Assembly (NCBI GenBank): GCA_913055805.1
Contig: CAJXLF010000001.1
Location: forward strand, 513,749 to 577,748
Reading direction: 5' to 3'
DNA from: an uncultured Salinisphaerales bacterium
GTDB lineage: Bacteria; Pseudomonadota; Gammaproteobacteria; Nevskiales; CAJXLF01
Length of the DNA stretch: 64,000 nt
Under the pieces are notes generated by a model. It was not told where the DNA came from. It saw only the letters and a list, made by a program, of their open reading frames with translations, and made no database searches. Within the stretch, counting starts at the first letter, position 1; the number at the start of each line of letters is the position of its first letter. Made by a program: the position numbers and the translations under genes. Shown in pieces: positions 28,027-38,244 of the stretch.

Positions 28027-28027
28027 A

Positions 28028-28438
28028 GGGGTCTATCCACAGATTACACAGATTGCACAGATTAATGGGCAGGAAACTCTAATGAAAGAAATTAATTCAG
28101 ATGGCGTTGTGGCGGCTTACCGGGCAGTAAAGGAAATCAGTCAATAACGAAGTTTCCGGTGCCGGATACACGAAAAAAATCTGTGTCATCTGTGTAATCT
28201 GTGGATCAAACTCTTTGCGTCCTTGCCTCGGCAATCACGGCAATAACCTGACGACAGTATCTGCCGCCGGACAGAGCAAGAAAACATCCGTGTTCATCTG
28301 TGTGAATCTGCGGATCAAACTCTTTACGTCGTTACGCCGACGGCCACTGAAATAATTCAGTGACGATGTCTGCCGCCGGATAGAGCAAGAAAAAATCTGT
28401 GCAATCTGTGTAATCTGTGTAATCTGTGGATAGACCCC
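28028..28438. repeat. 411-bp repeat element with 27-bp terminal inverted repeats and 109-bp internal tandem repeat
   Basis: The ends are perfect inverted copies of GGGGTCTATCCACAGATT continuing to CACAGATT (27 bases; 28028-28054 and 28412-28438). The right end has one extra ACACAGATT unit. Inside, two direct copies with a 109-base period run from about 28167 to 28394: 'GGATCAAACTCTTT' at 28203 and 28312, 'TGCCGCCGGA' at 28262 and 28371. Each copy begins with ATCTGTG repeats. A 21-codon open frame (28081-28146) is too short to support. The element occupies the whole nth-cyclophilin gap. Confidence 0.75.
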
Positions 28439-28439
28439 A

Positions 28440-29072
28440 TTATTCAGTCTTGTCCCCGTATTCACAGAGGTCGTAAATCACGCAGGCGCCGCAGGCGGGT
28501 TTACGCGCCTTGCATACATAGCGCCCATGCAGGATCAGCCAGTGATGGGCATCCTGCATGAATTCGTCGGGTACGAATTTCAGCAGCTTGTCTTCTACCT
28601 GTCGAACCGTCTTGCCGGGGGCGATTTTCGTACGATTCGAGACCCGGAAGATGTGGGTGTCTACCGCGATAGTGGGTTCGCCGAAAGCTGTATTCAGGAT
28701 CACATTGGCGGTCTTGCGGCCAACGCCGGGCAGCTTCTCCAGCGCTTCACGGTCGCGCGGTACCTCGCCGCCATGCTCATCCAGCAGAATGCGGCAGGTC
28801 TTGATGATGTTGGCAGCCTTGCTGTTGTACAGGCCGATGGTTTTCACGTATTGCTTCAGGCCGTTTTCGCCGAGGTCGAGAATAGCCTGAGGGGTATTGG
28901 CCACTGGAAACAGTCTGGCCGTAGCCTTATTGACGCCGACGTCGGTCGCCTGCGCCGAGAGGGTAACGGCTACCAGCAGCTCGAAAGGACTGGAATAATT
29001 GAGTTCAGTCGTGGGTTTCGGGTTTTCAGCACGAAGGCGGCGAAAGATTTCGCTACGTTTTTCCCTGTTCAC
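28440..29072 (-). CDS. nth: Endonuclease III (Nth)
   Basis: 210 residues (E. coli 211) from the GTG at 29070-29072, giving 'NREKRSEIFRRL' as in the family. Helix-hairpin-helix 'LEKLPGVGRKTANVILN' with the catalytic Lys, catalytic Asp in 'AVDTHIFRVSNR', and a 4Fe-4S loop C-x6-C-x2-C-x5-C ('CKARKPACGACVIYDLC'). It removes oxidised pyrimidines and cuts abasic sites. It begins 7 bases after rsxE, the usual end of the rsx operon. Confidence 0.96.
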   Translation of the reverse strand: MNREKRSEIFRRLRAENPKPTTELNYSSPFELLVAVTLSAQATDVGVNKATARLFPVANTPQAILDLGENGLKQYVKTIGLYNSKAANIIKTCRILLDEHGGEVPRDREALEKLPGVGRKTANVILNTAFGEPTIAVDTHIFRVSNRTKIAPGKTVRQVEDKLLKFVPDEFMQDAHHWLILHGRYVCKARKPACGACVIYDLCEYGDKTE

Positions 29073-29079
29073 TGTGTTG

Positions 29080-29766
29080 TCAGGCCGCTGAATCCACCGG
29101 CTGGCCGGCCGTCGCTGGCTGTGCCGCGCGTTGCGCCATGCGCCGGTCAATATCGTTCTTCAGTGCTATCAGCAGGCCCAGGCCCAGGAAGGCGCCGGGC
29201 GGCAGAATGGCCAGCAGGAAACCGTCGTAGTTGCTGATCAGGGTAATGGTCCAGTCGCGGGCGCCTTCGCCGAACAGCAGATGGGCATTGTGTAGCAGGG
29301 TGCCCTGGCCAAGGATCTCGCGCATGATGCCCAGCAGTACCAGCGCTGCGCTGAAACCCAGGCCCTGCGCCAGGCCGTCAGCCAGCGCCTTGGGTAGCGG
29401 GTTTTTGGCAGCGAAGGCCTCGGCGCGGCCCATGATGATGCAGTTGGTGGTAATCAGCGGGATGAAAATACCCAGCACCTTGTAGAGCTCATACAGTTTC
29501 GCCTGCATGATCAGTTCAATTGCGGTCACGGTGGCGGCAATCACCATCACAAACACCGGAATGCGGACCTGTGGCTGCACCCAGTCACGGATCAGGGAAA
29601 TGATGACGTTGGAGGTGACCAGCACGAAGATCGTCGCCAGGCCTAGCCCCAGGGCGTTGACCAGGCTGTTGCTCACGGCCAGTAGTGGGCATAGCCCCAG
29701 CAACTGCACGAAGCCGGGGTTGTTTTTCCAGAGCCCGTCGCGGGCGATGTCACTGTAGCTAGCCAT
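29080..29766 (-). CDS. rsxE: Electron transport complex subunit RsxE/RnfE
   Basis: 228 residues, six predicted membrane spans. The family signatures are '[19 protein letters not shown]' and '[20 protein letters not shown]', homologous to RsxA and to NqrD; each half carries the Cys that helps hold the membrane Fe-S centre. It overlaps rsxG by 8 bases. Part of the ion-coupled ferredoxin/NAD electron-transfer complex. Confidence 0.96.
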   Translation of the reverse strand: MASYSDIARDGLWKNNPGFVQLLGLCPLLAVSNSLVNALGLGLATIFVLVTSNVIISLIRDWVQPQVRIPVFVMVIAATVTAIELIMQAKLYELYKVLGIFIPLITTNCIIMGRAEAFAAKNPLPKALADGLAQGLGFSAALVLLGIMREILGQGTLLHNAHLLFGEGARDWTITLISNYDGFLLAILPPGAFLGLGLLIALKNDIDRRMAQRAAQPATAGQPVDSAA

Positions 29767-30412
29767 GCTCTGCGTCCGTTTTTGCGCTCATGAACAGTTC
29801 GTCACGGTGCTGTTCAAAGTATAACAAGGCCTTTTTCACCGCCTTGACCACCGCACGCGGCGTGATGGTGGCGCCGGTGAACTGGTCGAAATGACCACCG
29901 TCCTTTTTCACTCGCCAATGTTCCTGCGTTGGGTTCTTCAGGCTCAGGCCGGCAAAACCCAGAATCCAGTCGGAGCGGTCAACTTCCACGGCGTCGCCCA
30001 GTCCAGGTGTTTCGCGATGCGCCACGGCGCGGACCCCAGCCAGTGTGCCATCGTAGTTCACACCCACCAGCAACCGGATATCGCCGCTGTAGCCATCGGG
30101 CGCCACCACGGTGAACAGGGCAGCCACCGGACGGCCCTGCTTGCTTGCGCGGTAGACGGTGACCGGATCGGCCGTACCCAGCAATTCATCGCCGGGCACT
30201 TCCAGCGTATCGGCCAGCAGGTCATTGTCATGCCGATCCTCGGGCAGAACCTGGTTGAGGCTGCGGTTCAGAAAGGCTTCTTCGTTGGCGGCAATCTGTT
30301 CGCGGGTGTTGTCCTCGGTCAGTCCCAGCAGGGCGCTGCCGGCAATCGCGAAGGCGGCCAGGATTGCCGAGCTGATTCCGATCTGGCGCAGGGTTTCGTT
30401 GCGGTCGGGCAT
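29759..30412 (-). CDS. rsxG: Electron transport complex subunit RsxG/RnfG
   Basis: 217 residues. One N-terminal membrane span, then a periplasmic FMN-binding domain. The covalent FMN site is the Thr in '[11 protein letters not shown]' (S/T-G-A-T motif). The Pro-Gly in 'ETPGLGDAV' is also typical. The stop of rsxD and start of rsxG share a base at 30412. Confidence 0.95.
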   Translation of the reverse strand: MPDRNETLRQIGISSAILAAFAIAGSALLGLTEDNTREQIAANEEAFLNRSLNQVLPEDRHDNDLLADTLEVPGDELLGTADPVTVYRASKQGRPVAALFTVVAPDGYSGDIRLLVGVNYDGTLAGVRAVAHRETPGLGDAVEVDRSDWILGFAGLSLKNPTQEHWRVKKDGGHFDQFTGATITPRAVVKAVKKALLYFEQHRDELFMSAKTDAEHG

Positions 30413-31455
30413 CAGTCTTCCCTGCGTTTGCGGCCGGACTTATGGCCGTAGACCCGCGGCTGGGTCAGTTCATCAATGGTCGGCGCCGCCATGTTCATGA
30501 GCAACACGGCGAAGGCGATGGCGTCGGGATAGCCGCCCCAGGTGCGAATGATCCATGTGAGGATGCCGATACCGGCGCCGAACAGCAGGCGGCCGCGCGG
30601 TGTGGTGCTGGCGGTCACCGGATCAGTTGCGATGAAGAAGGCGCCGACAATGGCCGAGCCGCTGGTCAGGTGGAATAGCGGCGAAGCAAAGCGATCGGCA
30701 TCGCCCAGCCAGAACAGGCCGGAGATCAGTGCCAGGCCGCCCAGTACACCGGCCGGAATCTGCCAGCGGATGGTTTTTGTGAATAGCAGGTAAAGACCGC
30801 CAGCCAGAAAGGCCAGGCTCAGCCACTCCCAGCCCTGCCCGGCGAACAGGCCGAACATGCGGCCCTGCTGGGCTTCGCTGACGGTCATGGCCAGACCCAG
30901 CTGGGTTTTCACGTGGTCCAACGGTGTGGCGCCGGTCAGGGCATCGATGCCGCCGAAGCTGTCCAGGCTGCCGCCGAAAGCAGCGGTCAGCACGGCCTGC
31001 ACGGATGGCGCGCCTTCACCCACGCCGAGCGGCGTCGGCCATAGGGTCATCTGCGTCGGGAAGGCGATCAGCAGGACCACGTAACCAATCATGGCCGGAT
31101 TGAAGGGGTTGTAGCCGAGTCCGCCATAAAGGTGCTTGCCGAAGACCAGGGCAAAGAAGGCGCCGATGGCGGGCAGCCACCAGGGCGCCAGCGGCGGCAG
31201 GCCGATGGCCAGCAGGGCGGCGGTTACCACGGCGGTCCAGTCAGTCAGAAAACGCCCCAGCTCGCGGCCGCGCAGCTTGAGCATGATACTTTCCGCCAGC
31301 AATGCGGTCAGCACCGCAATGGCGATATTCACCAGCACGCCGACGCCAAAGAACAGGGTCATGACGCCGATACCGGGAATCAGGCCCAGCAGCACCCGGC
31401 GCATGACCTGCGGCACGGTCGGCTGGACAGGGAGGTGGGGCGAACTCAGACGCAT
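30412..31455 (-). CDS. rsxD: Electron transport complex subunit RsxD/RnfD
   Basis: 347 residues, about nine membrane spans, NqrB homologue. The flavin-attachment motif is 'TGATPLDHVK' (Thr of S/T-G-A-T). Others are 'GGLGYNPFNPAMIGYV' and 'TDPVTASTTPRGRLLFG'. It starts 3 bases after rsxC. Inner membrane. Confidence 0.96.
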   Translation of the reverse strand: MRLSSPHLPVQPTVPQVMRRVLLGLIPGIGVMTLFFGVGVLVNIAIAVLTALLAESIMLKLRGRELGRFLTDWTAVVTAALLAIGLPPLAPWWLPAIGAFFALVFGKHLYGGLGYNPFNPAMIGYVVLLIAFPTQMTLWPTPLGVGEGAPSVQAVLTAAFGGSLDSFGGIDALTGATPLDHVKTQLGLAMTVSEAQQGRMFGLFAGQGWEWLSLAFLAGGLYLLFTKTIRWQIPAGVLGGLALISGLFWLGDADRFASPLFHLTSGSAIVGAFFIATDPVTASTTPRGRLLFGAGIGILTWIIRTWGGYPDAIAFAVLLMNMAAPTIDELTQPRVYGHKSGRKRRED

Positions 31456-31458
31456 GGC

Positions 31459-33468
31459 TTATTCGCCTTTTTCCTGTTTGCGGGCAGCGGCCTGTGCCCT
31501 GGCGCGCGCAATGGCGGCGGCGACAGGGTCATTTTCCTCATCCGCTTTTTCCCCGGCCGGCTTGTCATCAGCACCGGCCTGGGCTGCTTTCTTTTCCGCC
31601 GCCCTGGCCTTGGCTTTGGCAATGGCGGCAGCCACCGGATCATCCGCAGCCGCTTTGTCGGCGGGTTTCGCTTCGGCAGGCTTGTCTTCCGCCGGCTGGT
31701 TAGCCTTTTTGGCGGCAGCCTTGGCCTTGGCGCGGGCGATGGCGGCGGCGACCGGATCATCCACCGGCGCGGCTTCCACGGCGTCTTCCTTCTTGGCGCT
31801 GGCCGCTTTCTTGGCGGCCGCCTTGGCCTTGGCCTGTGCGATCAGGTCGTCGACGTTGTCCACTTTGGCAGCTTTCGGTTTGTCCATCGGTTGGGCGTCT
31901 GCGGCGACCTGCTGTTCAGCCTTGCGCTGCTTGGCGCGCGCAATAGCCTCAGCCACCGGGTCCGGCGCCTGGGCCTTGTCGTCGTCTTTCTTGATAGCCG
32001 CTTTCTTGGCGGCCAGACGTGCCTGCTTCTCGGCTTCTTCGCGTTCCAGGCGTTCCTGGCGGAATTCATGGCGTTCGCGGGCCTGGTTGGATTTGCGCTT
32101 CTCGCGTTCGGCTTCCCAGATTTCGGTCTTGGCGTAGCGGTAATACTGCACCAGCGGGATATGGCTGGGGCAGACCTGTGCGCAGCAGCCGCATTCGATG
32201 CAGTCGAACAGTTTGTAGTCCTGCGTTTTGTCGAAGTCGCGGGCGCGTGCGTGCCAGTAGAGTTGCTGTGGCAGCAGCCCGGCCGGGCACACGGTGGCGC
32301 ATTCGCCGCAGCGGATGCAGGGCATGGCCGCTTCAGGCGGAGCGATTTCCTGCTGGCTGGTGGCCAGGATGCAATTGGTGGCCTTGACCACCGGCACCTC
32401 GGTGCTGCTCAGGGCAAAGCCCATCATGGGGCCACCCATGATCAGGCGGGCCGGTTCGCTGTGCGTGCCGCCGGCCTGTGCCAGCAGTTCAGACACTGGC
32501 GTGCCGATGCGGACTTCGAAGTTTCTCGGCTGCCTGACGGCGCCGCCGGTGATGGTCATGACACGGGAAATCAGGGGCTGTCCCTGGGTGACGGCGCGCC
32601 ACACGGTCGCTGCTGTGCCGACGTTATGACAGACGATGCCGATATCCAGCGGCAGGCCTTCGCTGGGGACCTCGCGGCCTGTAAGTGCCTGCACCAGCTG
32701 TTTCTCACCGCCTTGCGGATAGCGCGTCGGCACCACCACGACCTTGATGCGCGCATCGTCCAGTCTGGCAATCGCCTGCTCCAGGGCCTGGATCGATTCC
32801 GGTTTGTTGTCTTCCACCCCGATCAGACATTGCGGCGCTTGTACGGCGTGCATGATGAGTTGTGCGCCTTTGACGATGTCATCGGCCTGCTCCCGCATCA
32901 GTACCTGGTCGCAGGTGATGTAGGGTTCGCATTCAGCGCCGTTGAGGATCAGCGCATCGACCTGCGCGCCGGGGCCGGGATTCAGTTTTATGAAGGACGG
33001 GAACGCCGCGCCGCCCAGGCCCACCACGCCAGCCTGGCGCACCAGGTTACGTAGATGGCTGGGGTCGAGTTGTCTGTAGTCGGGATGGGCCTGCAGCTCC
33101 GGTGTCGGCAGCGGCGCGTCCTTGCCGTCGGTTTCAATGACGATGCATTCGGCTGTCAGTCCCGAAGGATGGGGCACGGGGCGTGCTTCGATTGCAACCA
33201 CTGTGCCCGAACTGCTGGCGTGGATCGGCATGGAAACATAGCCGTCAGGTGCTGCGATGGTCTGGCCCCGATAAACATAATCGCCCACTTCCACCAGGGG
33301 TTTGGCGGGTGCGCCAATATGCTGAGCAAGCGGCAGAATCAGTTGTCGCGGGATAGCGGCGGTTTCGATAGCCGACCCGGCGGACATCTGCTTGTGACCG
33401 TTCAGCTTGAGGCCGCCCGGGAAATTCCACACTTTGGAGCCCAGGCCGATGTTCATGACGGCGCTCAT
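31459..33468 (-). CDS. rsxC: Electron transport complex subunit RsxC/RnfC with long Ala/Lys repeat tail
   Basis: 669 residues. The N-terminal ~360 bind FMN/NADH (NuoF-like, '[13 protein letters not shown]', '[12 protein letters not shown]'). Two 4Fe-4S sites follow: '[12 protein letters not shown]' and '[21 protein letters not shown]'-type (Cys at the first, fourth, seventh and eleventh positions). From about residue 455 the chain is low-complexity, with five repeats of the form [12 protein letters not shown] then Ala/Lys helix. Such tails are known in gammaproteobacterial RsxC. The tail DNA is itself repetitive, and the opposite strand is open by composition only. Confidence 0.96.
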   Translation of the reverse strand: MSAVMNIGLGSKVWNFPGGLKLNGHKQMSAGSAIETAAIPRQLILPLAQHIGAPAKPLVEVGDYVYRGQTIAAPDGYVSMPIHASSSGTVVAIEARPVPHPSGLTAECIVIETDGKDAPLPTPELQAHPDYRQLDPSHLRNLVRQAGVVGLGGAAFPSFIKLNPGPGAQVDALILNGAECEPYITCDQVLMREQADDIVKGAQLIMHAVQAPQCLIGVEDNKPESIQALEQAIARLDDARIKVVVVPTRYPQGGEKQLVQALTGREVPSEGLPLDIGIVCHNVGTAATVWRAVTQGQPLISRVMTITGGAVRQPRNFEVRIGTPVSELLAQAGGTHSEPARLIMGGPMMGFALSSTEVPVVKATNCILATSQQEIAPPEAAMPCIRCGECATVCPAGLLPQQLYWHARARDFDKTQDYKLFDCIECGCCAQVCPSHIPLVQYYRYAKTEIWEAEREKRKSNQARERHEFRQERLEREEAEKQARLAAKKAAIKKDDDKAQAPDPVAEAIARAKQRKAEQQVAADAQPMDKPKAAKVDNVDDLIAQAKAKAAAKKAASAKKEDAVEAAPVDDPVAAAIARAKAKAAAKKANQPAEDKPAEAKPADKAAADDPVAAAIAKAKARAAEKKAAQAGADDKPAGEKADEENDPVAAAIARARAQAAARKQEKGE

Positions 33469-34019
33469 GCAGCCTTGTCCTGCTCAGCCTCGGGGAAAGG
33501 CCATTTCCAGGTCTTGGTGGTGGCTTCCACCGGCACCATGTCGATGCAGTCCACGGGGCAGGGTTCCACGCAGAGTTCGCAGCCTGTGCACTCGGCCTCG
33601 ATGACGGTATGCATTTGTTTGGCGGCGCCGAGGATGGCATCCACCGGGCAGGCCTGGATGCACTTGGTGCAGCCGATGCAGACATCTTCATCAATAATCG
33701 CGACCAGGGTTTCTTCCTGCGCCACACCGTTTTCCGGATTGATGGGCATGGGTTCGCGGCCCAGCAGATCGGCCAGGGCGATCACGCCGGCCTCGCCGCC
33801 CGGCGGGCATTGGTTGATCTCGGCCTCGCCGTGGGCAATAGCTTCTGCGTAGGGCCGACAACCGGGATAGCTGCACTGACCGCACTGGGTCTGCGGCAGG
33901 ATGGCGTCGATCTGGTCGACCAGAGGATCGCCTTCCACCTTGAAACGCACGGACACATAACCCAGGGCCACACCGAAAACGGCGGCCAGGGCTGCCAGCG
34001 CGATTACAGCGGACAACAT
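33465..34019 (-). CDS. rsxB: Electron transport complex subunit RsxB/RnfB
   Basis: 184 residues. An N-terminal membrane anchor, then a 4Fe-4S module '[16 protein letters not shown]' and a two-cluster ferredoxin domain ('[16 protein letters not shown]', '[15 protein letters not shown]'). It passes electrons between ferredoxin and the membrane subunits. It overlaps rsxC by 4 bases and starts 3 bases after rsxA. Confidence 0.96.
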   Translation of the reverse strand: MLSAVIALAALAAVFGVALGYVSVRFKVEGDPLVDQIDAILPQTQCGQCSYPGCRPYAEAIAHGEAEINQCPPGGEAGVIALADLLGREPMPINPENGVAQEETLVAIIDEDVCIGCTKCIQACPVDAILGAAKQMHTVIEAECTGCELCVEPCPVDCIDMVPVEATTKTWKWPFPEAEQDKAA

Positions 34020-34022
34020 GGA

Positions 34023-34598
34023 TCAGACGAGCCCGGAAAAGCCCATAAAGGCCAGTGACATGAGGCCGGCCGTGATCAGACCGATGGGCGCGCCCTGAAA
34101 GGCGGCAGGCACATCGGCCACGGCGATGCGCTCACGAATCGAGGCAAACAGAATCATCACCAACGAGAAACCCACCGCGGCGCCGAAACCGTAAACGGCG
34201 GATTCCAGGAAGCTGTTCTGCTCACGCACATTGAGCAGGGCCACACCCAGAACTGCGCAGTTGGTGGTGATCAGCGGCAGGTAGATGCCCAGCACCTGGT
34301 AAAGCAGCGGACTGGTCTTGTGCACGATCATCTCGGTGAGCTGCACCACGGCGGCAATCACGAGGATGAAGCTGATGGTGCGCAGGTACTCCACGCCCAG
34401 CGGCGTGAGCAGGTATTCGTTGACCAGATAGGAACACACTGAGGATAGCGTCAGCACGAAGGTGGTGGCCAGGGCCATGCCGGTGGCCGTATCCAGTTTT
34501 TTCGACACCCCCATGAACGGGCACAGGCCCAGGAACTGGACCAACACGAAGTTGTTGACCAGCACTGTGCCAATGAGGATGTAGAAGTATTCGGTCAT
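34023..34598 (-). CDS. rsxA: Electron transport complex subunit RsxA/RnfA
   Basis: 191 residues, six membrane spans. '[20 protein letters not shown]' and '[19 protein letters not shown]' are the paired Cys-bearing signatures, in opposite topology to RsxE. It starts 7 bases after the metG stop, so the complex is probably transcribed with metG. In gammaproteobacteria Rsx keeps SoxR reduced or drives Rnf-type ferredoxin reduction. Confidence 0.96.
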   Translation of the reverse strand: MTEYFYILIGTVLVNNFVLVQFLGLCPFMGVSKKLDTATGMALATTFVLTLSSVCSYLVNEYLLTPLGVEYLRTISFILVIAAVVQLTEMIVHKTSPLLYQVLGIYLPLITTNCAVLGVALLNVREQNSFLESAVYGFGAAVGFSLVMILFASIRERIAVADVPAAFQGAPIGLITAGLMSLAFMGFSGLV

Positions 34599-34605
34599 AA
34601 CAGGC

Positions 34606-36666
34606 TTACTTTACCTTCATGCCCGGGGTGGCGCCCTCGTCCGGAGAGAGGATAAACAGCTCGTCGCCGCCGGGCCCGGCGGCCAGCACCATGCCCTCGG
34701 ACAGACCAAAGCGCATCTTGCGCGGCGCCAGGTTGGCCACCATCACGGTCAGGCGGCCCTGCAGGTCTTCCGGCGCATAGGCGCTCTTGATGCCGGCGAA
34801 CACCTGCTTGCTGCCCAGTTCACCCACATCCAGCTCCAGGCGCAGCAGCTTGTCCGCGCCTTCCACGTGCTCGGCTTTGGCGATGCGCGCGATGCGCAGG
34901 TCGACCTTGGCGAAGTCGTCAAATTCAATCATGCTGTCATCCACTTTTCCGGACTCCGTGGTTTGGGCGGGCTTGCTGTCGGCAACTGCAGCCAGATCGG
35001 CACGCGAGGCTTCCAGCATGGCATCCACCTTGTCGCTTTCCACACGCTGCATGAGCGGCTTGAAGGCGTTGATGGTTTGGCCCAGCAGAGGTGTCTGGAT
35101 GTCCTGCCATGATTGCAGTTCCAGGCCCAGGAACGCCTCGGCTTTTCGGGTGAGTTGCGGCAGCACCGGCTTGAGCAGCATCGTTAGCTGACGGAACAGT
35201 TCCAGGCCGGTGGTGCAGATGGCCTGCAGTTCAGTGTCGCTGTCGTCCTGCTTGGCGACGACCCAGGGCTGCTTCTCGGCTATGTACTGGTTGGCCTGGT
35301 CGGCCAGCGCCATGATTTCGCGAATGGCCTGCGAAAAATTGCGGGCGTCGAAGCGCGCGGCGATGTCTTCGGCCTTGCCGGCAAACTGTGCAACCAGTTC
35401 GCTGTTGTCGAAGTTTTCGCTGAGCTGGCCGTCGAAGCGTTTGGTAATAAAGCCGGCACAGCGGCTGGCGATATTGACGTACTTGCCCACCAGATCCGAG
35501 TTGATGCGGGCAACAAAGTCTTCCAGGTTCAGGTCCAGATCTTCCACGCTGCTGGAAAGCTTGGCGGCGTAGTAATAGCGCAGCGTTTCGGTCGGCAGGT
35601 ACTCGGCCCAGGTCGCGGCGCGAATGAAGGTGCCGCGCGACTTGGACATCTTGGCGCCGTTGACCGTCAGATAACCGTTCACGTTCAGCGCCGTAGGTTG
35701 CTTGAAGCCGGCATCCTTGAGCATGGCCGGCCAGAACAGGCCATGGAAGTTGACGATGTCCTTGCCGATGAAATGCCACAGCTCCGCTTCGCTGTCCTGT
35801 GCAATCAGCGCCTCGAAATCCAGCCCGACCTGTTCGCAGTAGGCTTTGAGACTGGCGAAGTAGCCAATCGGCGCGTCCAGCCAGACGTAGAAATACTTGC
35901 CGGGGGCCCCCGGAATTTCGAAACCGAAGTAGGGCGCATCACGGGAGATATCCCAGTCACGCAGGCCACCCTCGCCATGCTCTTTAGGCTTGAGCCACTC
36001 CCGCAGCTTGGCCTTTACCGGACGTTGCAGCTCGGCGCTGTCCAGCCACGCCTCGATCTCATTCTGCAGGGCCGACAGTGTGAAGAAGTAATGTTCCGAA
36101 GGCCGCCATTCCGGGGCTGAGCCGGAGACGACCGAGAAGGGATCTTTCAGTTCATGCGGCTCGTAGGTGGCGCCGCAGGCCTCGCAGTTGTCGCCGTACT
36201 GGTCTTCAGTACCACATCGTGGGCAAGTGCCCTTGATGTAGCGGTCAGGCAGGAACATTTCACGCTCGGCATCATAGGCCTGTTCAATTTCCCGGACCTC
36301 GACATGTCCTGCCTGTTTCAGCGCCCGGTAGATGCGCTCGGAGAGCTCGCGATTCTCGTCGGAATGGGTGCTGTGGTAGTGATCGAAGGTGACGTCGAAG
36401 TCAGCGAAATCCTTCTCGTGTTCCTTCTGGATTTCCGCAATGAACGCCTCCGGGGCCTTGTCTGCTTTTTCGGCGGCCAGCATGATCGGCGTGCCATGCG
36501 CATCATCGGCGCAGACATAGGTGACGTCATGCCCCCGCATGCGTTGGAAACGCACCCAGATATCCGCCTGGATGTAGCCCACCAGGTGGCCGATGTGGAT
36601 CGGGCCGTTGGCGTAGGGCAGGGCGTTGGTGACGACGATGCGTCTTGGCGTTTCGGGTGAGGGCAC
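34606..36666 (-). CDS. metG: Methionyl-tRNA synthetase MetG
   Basis: 686 residues (E. coli 677) from the GTG at 36664-36666. Class I HIGH motif '[13 protein letters not shown]', a zinc knuckle '[18 protein letters not shown]', KMSKS '[11 protein letters not shown]', and the C-terminal EMAP/Trbp tRNA-binding and dimer domain ('[20 protein letters not shown]'). The frame stays open 98 codons upstream, but that part only reads the inverted repeats of the intergenic region. Divergent from apbC, as in E. coli. Confidence 0.96.
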   Translation of the reverse strand: MPSPETPRRIVVTNALPYANGPIHIGHLVGYIQADIWVRFQRMRGHDVTYVCADDAHGTPIMLAAEKADKAPEAFIAEIQKEHEKDFADFDVTFDHYHSTHSDENRELSERIYRALKQAGHVEVREIEQAYDAEREMFLPDRYIKGTCPRCGTEDQYGDNCEACGATYEPHELKDPFSVVSGSAPEWRPSEHYFFTLSALQNEIEAWLDSAELQRPVKAKLREWLKPKEHGEGGLRDWDISRDAPYFGFEIPGAPGKYFYVWLDAPIGYFASLKAYCEQVGLDFEALIAQDSEAELWHFIGKDIVNFHGLFWPAMLKDAGFKQPTALNVNGYLTVNGAKMSKSRGTFIRAATWAEYLPTETLRYYYAAKLSSSVEDLDLNLEDFVARINSDLVGKYVNIASRCAGFITKRFDGQLSENFDNSELVAQFAGKAEDIAARFDARNFSQAIREIMALADQANQYIAEKQPWVVAKQDDSDTELQAICTTGLELFRQLTMLLKPVLPQLTRKAEAFLGLELQSWQDIQTPLLGQTINAFKPLMQRVESDKVDAMLEASRADLAAVADSKPAQTTESGKVDDSMIEFDDFAKVDLRIARIAKAEHVEGADKLLRLELDVGELGSKQVFAGIKSAYAPEDLQGRLTVMVANLAPRKMRFGLSEGMVLAAGPGGDELFILSPDEGATPGMKVK

Positions 36667-37107
36667 TGCGAAACCTTTAAACCTTAAAAACACTGGGGAA
36701 AACAGCCGGGCATTATGCCATAGAGGGGCGGGGATTGGCCCTGCTACCTGTGCGCTGGGCTTTCGTCTGATCCCTCGACCCATGACGCGCCGTGAACCCA
36801 TCCATGGGGGCTCGACGGCCGCGTCCCTGCGGCCGACGGTCATGGGTCGAGGGACCAGACCGCTCCAGCTAGCGTTTAACAATGGAGCCAAAGGAAGGCG
36901 TGTCGCCAGACTACCGCGGCACTTGACCTGCGCATGGCGCTCCAGGGCCGGACTGGGCAAGGCGGTAAGGACTTATGAGGCCTGAGAGCGAAGGAACCCG
37001 AAGGGCCGAATAGTGGACGCACCGGCTTGGCCAGTCCGGCCACCACCGGTAATCAGGCACGGGATCGTGCAAGGTCATCGCCAGCCTGCAATGCTAGAAT
37101 CGCAAGA
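36667..37107. repeat. Divergent metG/apbC intergenic region with palindromic repeats
   Basis: 441 bases without a supported gene. It contains (a) a repeat core at 36789-36840 whose arms (36769-36786 and 36839-36856, 17 of 18 complementary) enclose it, described separately, and (b) a second inverted pair GGCCGGACTGGGCAAG (36946-36961) and its complement (37026-37041, 15 of 16). The promoters of metG and apbC must be here, but I see no strong -35/-10 pair. Confidence 0.6.
36769..36856 (+). repeat. Dispersed palindromic repeat, copy 1
   Basis: The core reads GCTCGACGGCCGCGTCC then (C)TGCGGCCGACGGT, itself a hairpin of GGCCGC/GCGGCC. Before it is 'CGCCGTGAACCCATCCATG'. Outer arms ATCCCTCGACCCATGAC and its complement close a long stem. 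The same core occurs in reverse at 38748-38845 with entirely different outer arms. Confidence 0.7.
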
Positions 37108-38232
37108 ATGACCAACAGCAGTATTCGCCAACAATCCGATTCCCCCAACGACGTGGCCGGCCTGGAAGCTGTTCAGCAGGCTCTGGCTGAATATATCGAG
37201 CCGCACCTGGGTGCCGATCTGCTCAGCGCCGGGGCGGTGGATTATCTGGACCTGCAGGACGGCCGTCTGCAACTGAAGCTCAAGCTGGGCTTCCCCTGCC
37301 AACGCTACGCGCCGGTGCTCAAGCAGACATTGACTGAACGTCTGCAGGCGCTGCCGGATGTTAGCGAGGTCGATATCGATGTGAGCTGGCAGATTGAATC
37401 CCACGCCGTGCAGAGCAATCTCCAGCCGCTGGCCAACATCAGGAACATCATCGCCGTGGCCTCCGGCAAGGGCGGGGTGGGCAAATCCACTGTCTCCGCC
37501 AACCTGGCGCTGGCGCTGGCGGCCGAGGGCGCGAAAGTGGGTGTGCTGGATGCCGATATCTACGGACCCAGTCAGCCACGCATGCTTGGCGCTACTTCCA
37601 AACCCGAGCAGCTGGCCAACAAGAAACTCAGGCCGGTCACAAGCAACGGCATTGTGTCCATGTCCATCGGCTACCTGGTGAACGAAGATGCGCCCATGAT
37701 CTGGCGCGGGCCGATGGTGACGCAGGCGCTGCAGCAGTTGCTGGGTGAGACCGAATGGCCGGAACTGGATTACCTTATCGTCGACCTGCCCCCGGGCACC
37801 GGCGATATCCAGCTGTCACTGGCGCAGCGCATTCCGGTCAGTGGCGCCATTATCGTCACCACGCCGCAGGACATTGCCCTGCTGGACGCGCGCAAGGGCC
37901 TGGGCATGTTCCGTAAGGTGGAAGTGAATATTCTCGGCATCGTGGAAAACATGAGCACGCATATCTGTTCCAGCTGCGGCCATGAAGAGGCCATCTTTGG
38001 CAGTGGCGGTGGTGCGGCTCTGGCGGAAGAGCAGGGCGTGCAGGTGCTGGGCCAGTTACCGCTGGATATCCGCATCCGCGAGCAGGCCGATAGTGGCTGT
38101 CCTACCGTGGCCGCCGATCCCGAGGGTGAGCTGGCCGCGCGTTATCTGGAAATCGCTCGCACGGCGGCGGCACGACTGTCCATGGCCGACGACGAGGCGG
38201 CGTTCCCCACCATCAGTATTGAAGAAGATTAG
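37108..38232 (+). CDS. apbC: Iron-sulfur cluster carrier protein ApbC/Mrp
   Basis: 374 residues from the ATG at 37108. An N-terminal DUF59/MIP18-like domain (about residues 15-90) is followed by a P-loop NTPase with 'VASGKGGVGKSTVSANLA', 'DADIYGPSQPRML', 'IVDLPPGTGDIQL', and the cluster-binding CxxC in 'HICSSCGHEEAIFG'. It carries Fe-S clusters to apoproteins. Earlier in-frame starts read into the palindromic intergenic DNA. Confidence 0.96.
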   Translation: MTNSSIRQQSDSPNDVAGLEAVQQALAEYIEPHLGADLLSAGAVDYLDLQDGRLQLKLKLGFPCQRYAPVLKQTLTERLQALPDVSEVDIDVSWQIESHAVQSNLQPLANIRNIIAVASGKGGVGKSTVSANLALALAAEGAKVGVLDADIYGPSQPRMLGATSKPEQLANKKLRPVTSNGIVSMSIGYLVNEDAPMIWRGPMVTQALQQLLGETEWPELDYLIVDLPPGTGDIQLSLAQRIPVSGAIIVTTPQDIALLDARKGLGMFRKVEVNILGIVENMSTHICSSCGHEEAIFGSGGGAALAEEQGVQVLGQLPLDIRIREQADSGCPTVAADPEGELAARYLEIARTAAARLSMADDEAAFPTISIEED

Positions 38233-38244
38233 GGAGACGCGCGC

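Noticed and set aside
28081..28146. 21-codon gene inside the repeat element
   Set aside because: Too short, no ribosome site, and located in repeated non-coding DNA.
28028..28438. CRISPR array
   Set aside because: Repeated ATCTGTG units are not spaced by unique 30-40 base spacers; the long period is 109 bases and the spacers are themselves repeats.
31132..33054. Very long open frame antisense to rsxC (about 640 codons)
   Set aside because: It mirrors the GC-rich Ala/Lys codons of rsxC, has a composition of Gly/Phe/His runs and no family features. The rsxC strand carries all the cluster motifs.
36667..36960. N-terminal extension of metG by 98 codons
   Set aside because: It translates palindromic intergenic repeats, lacks similarity to MetG, and the GTG at 36664-36666 gives the normal protein start.
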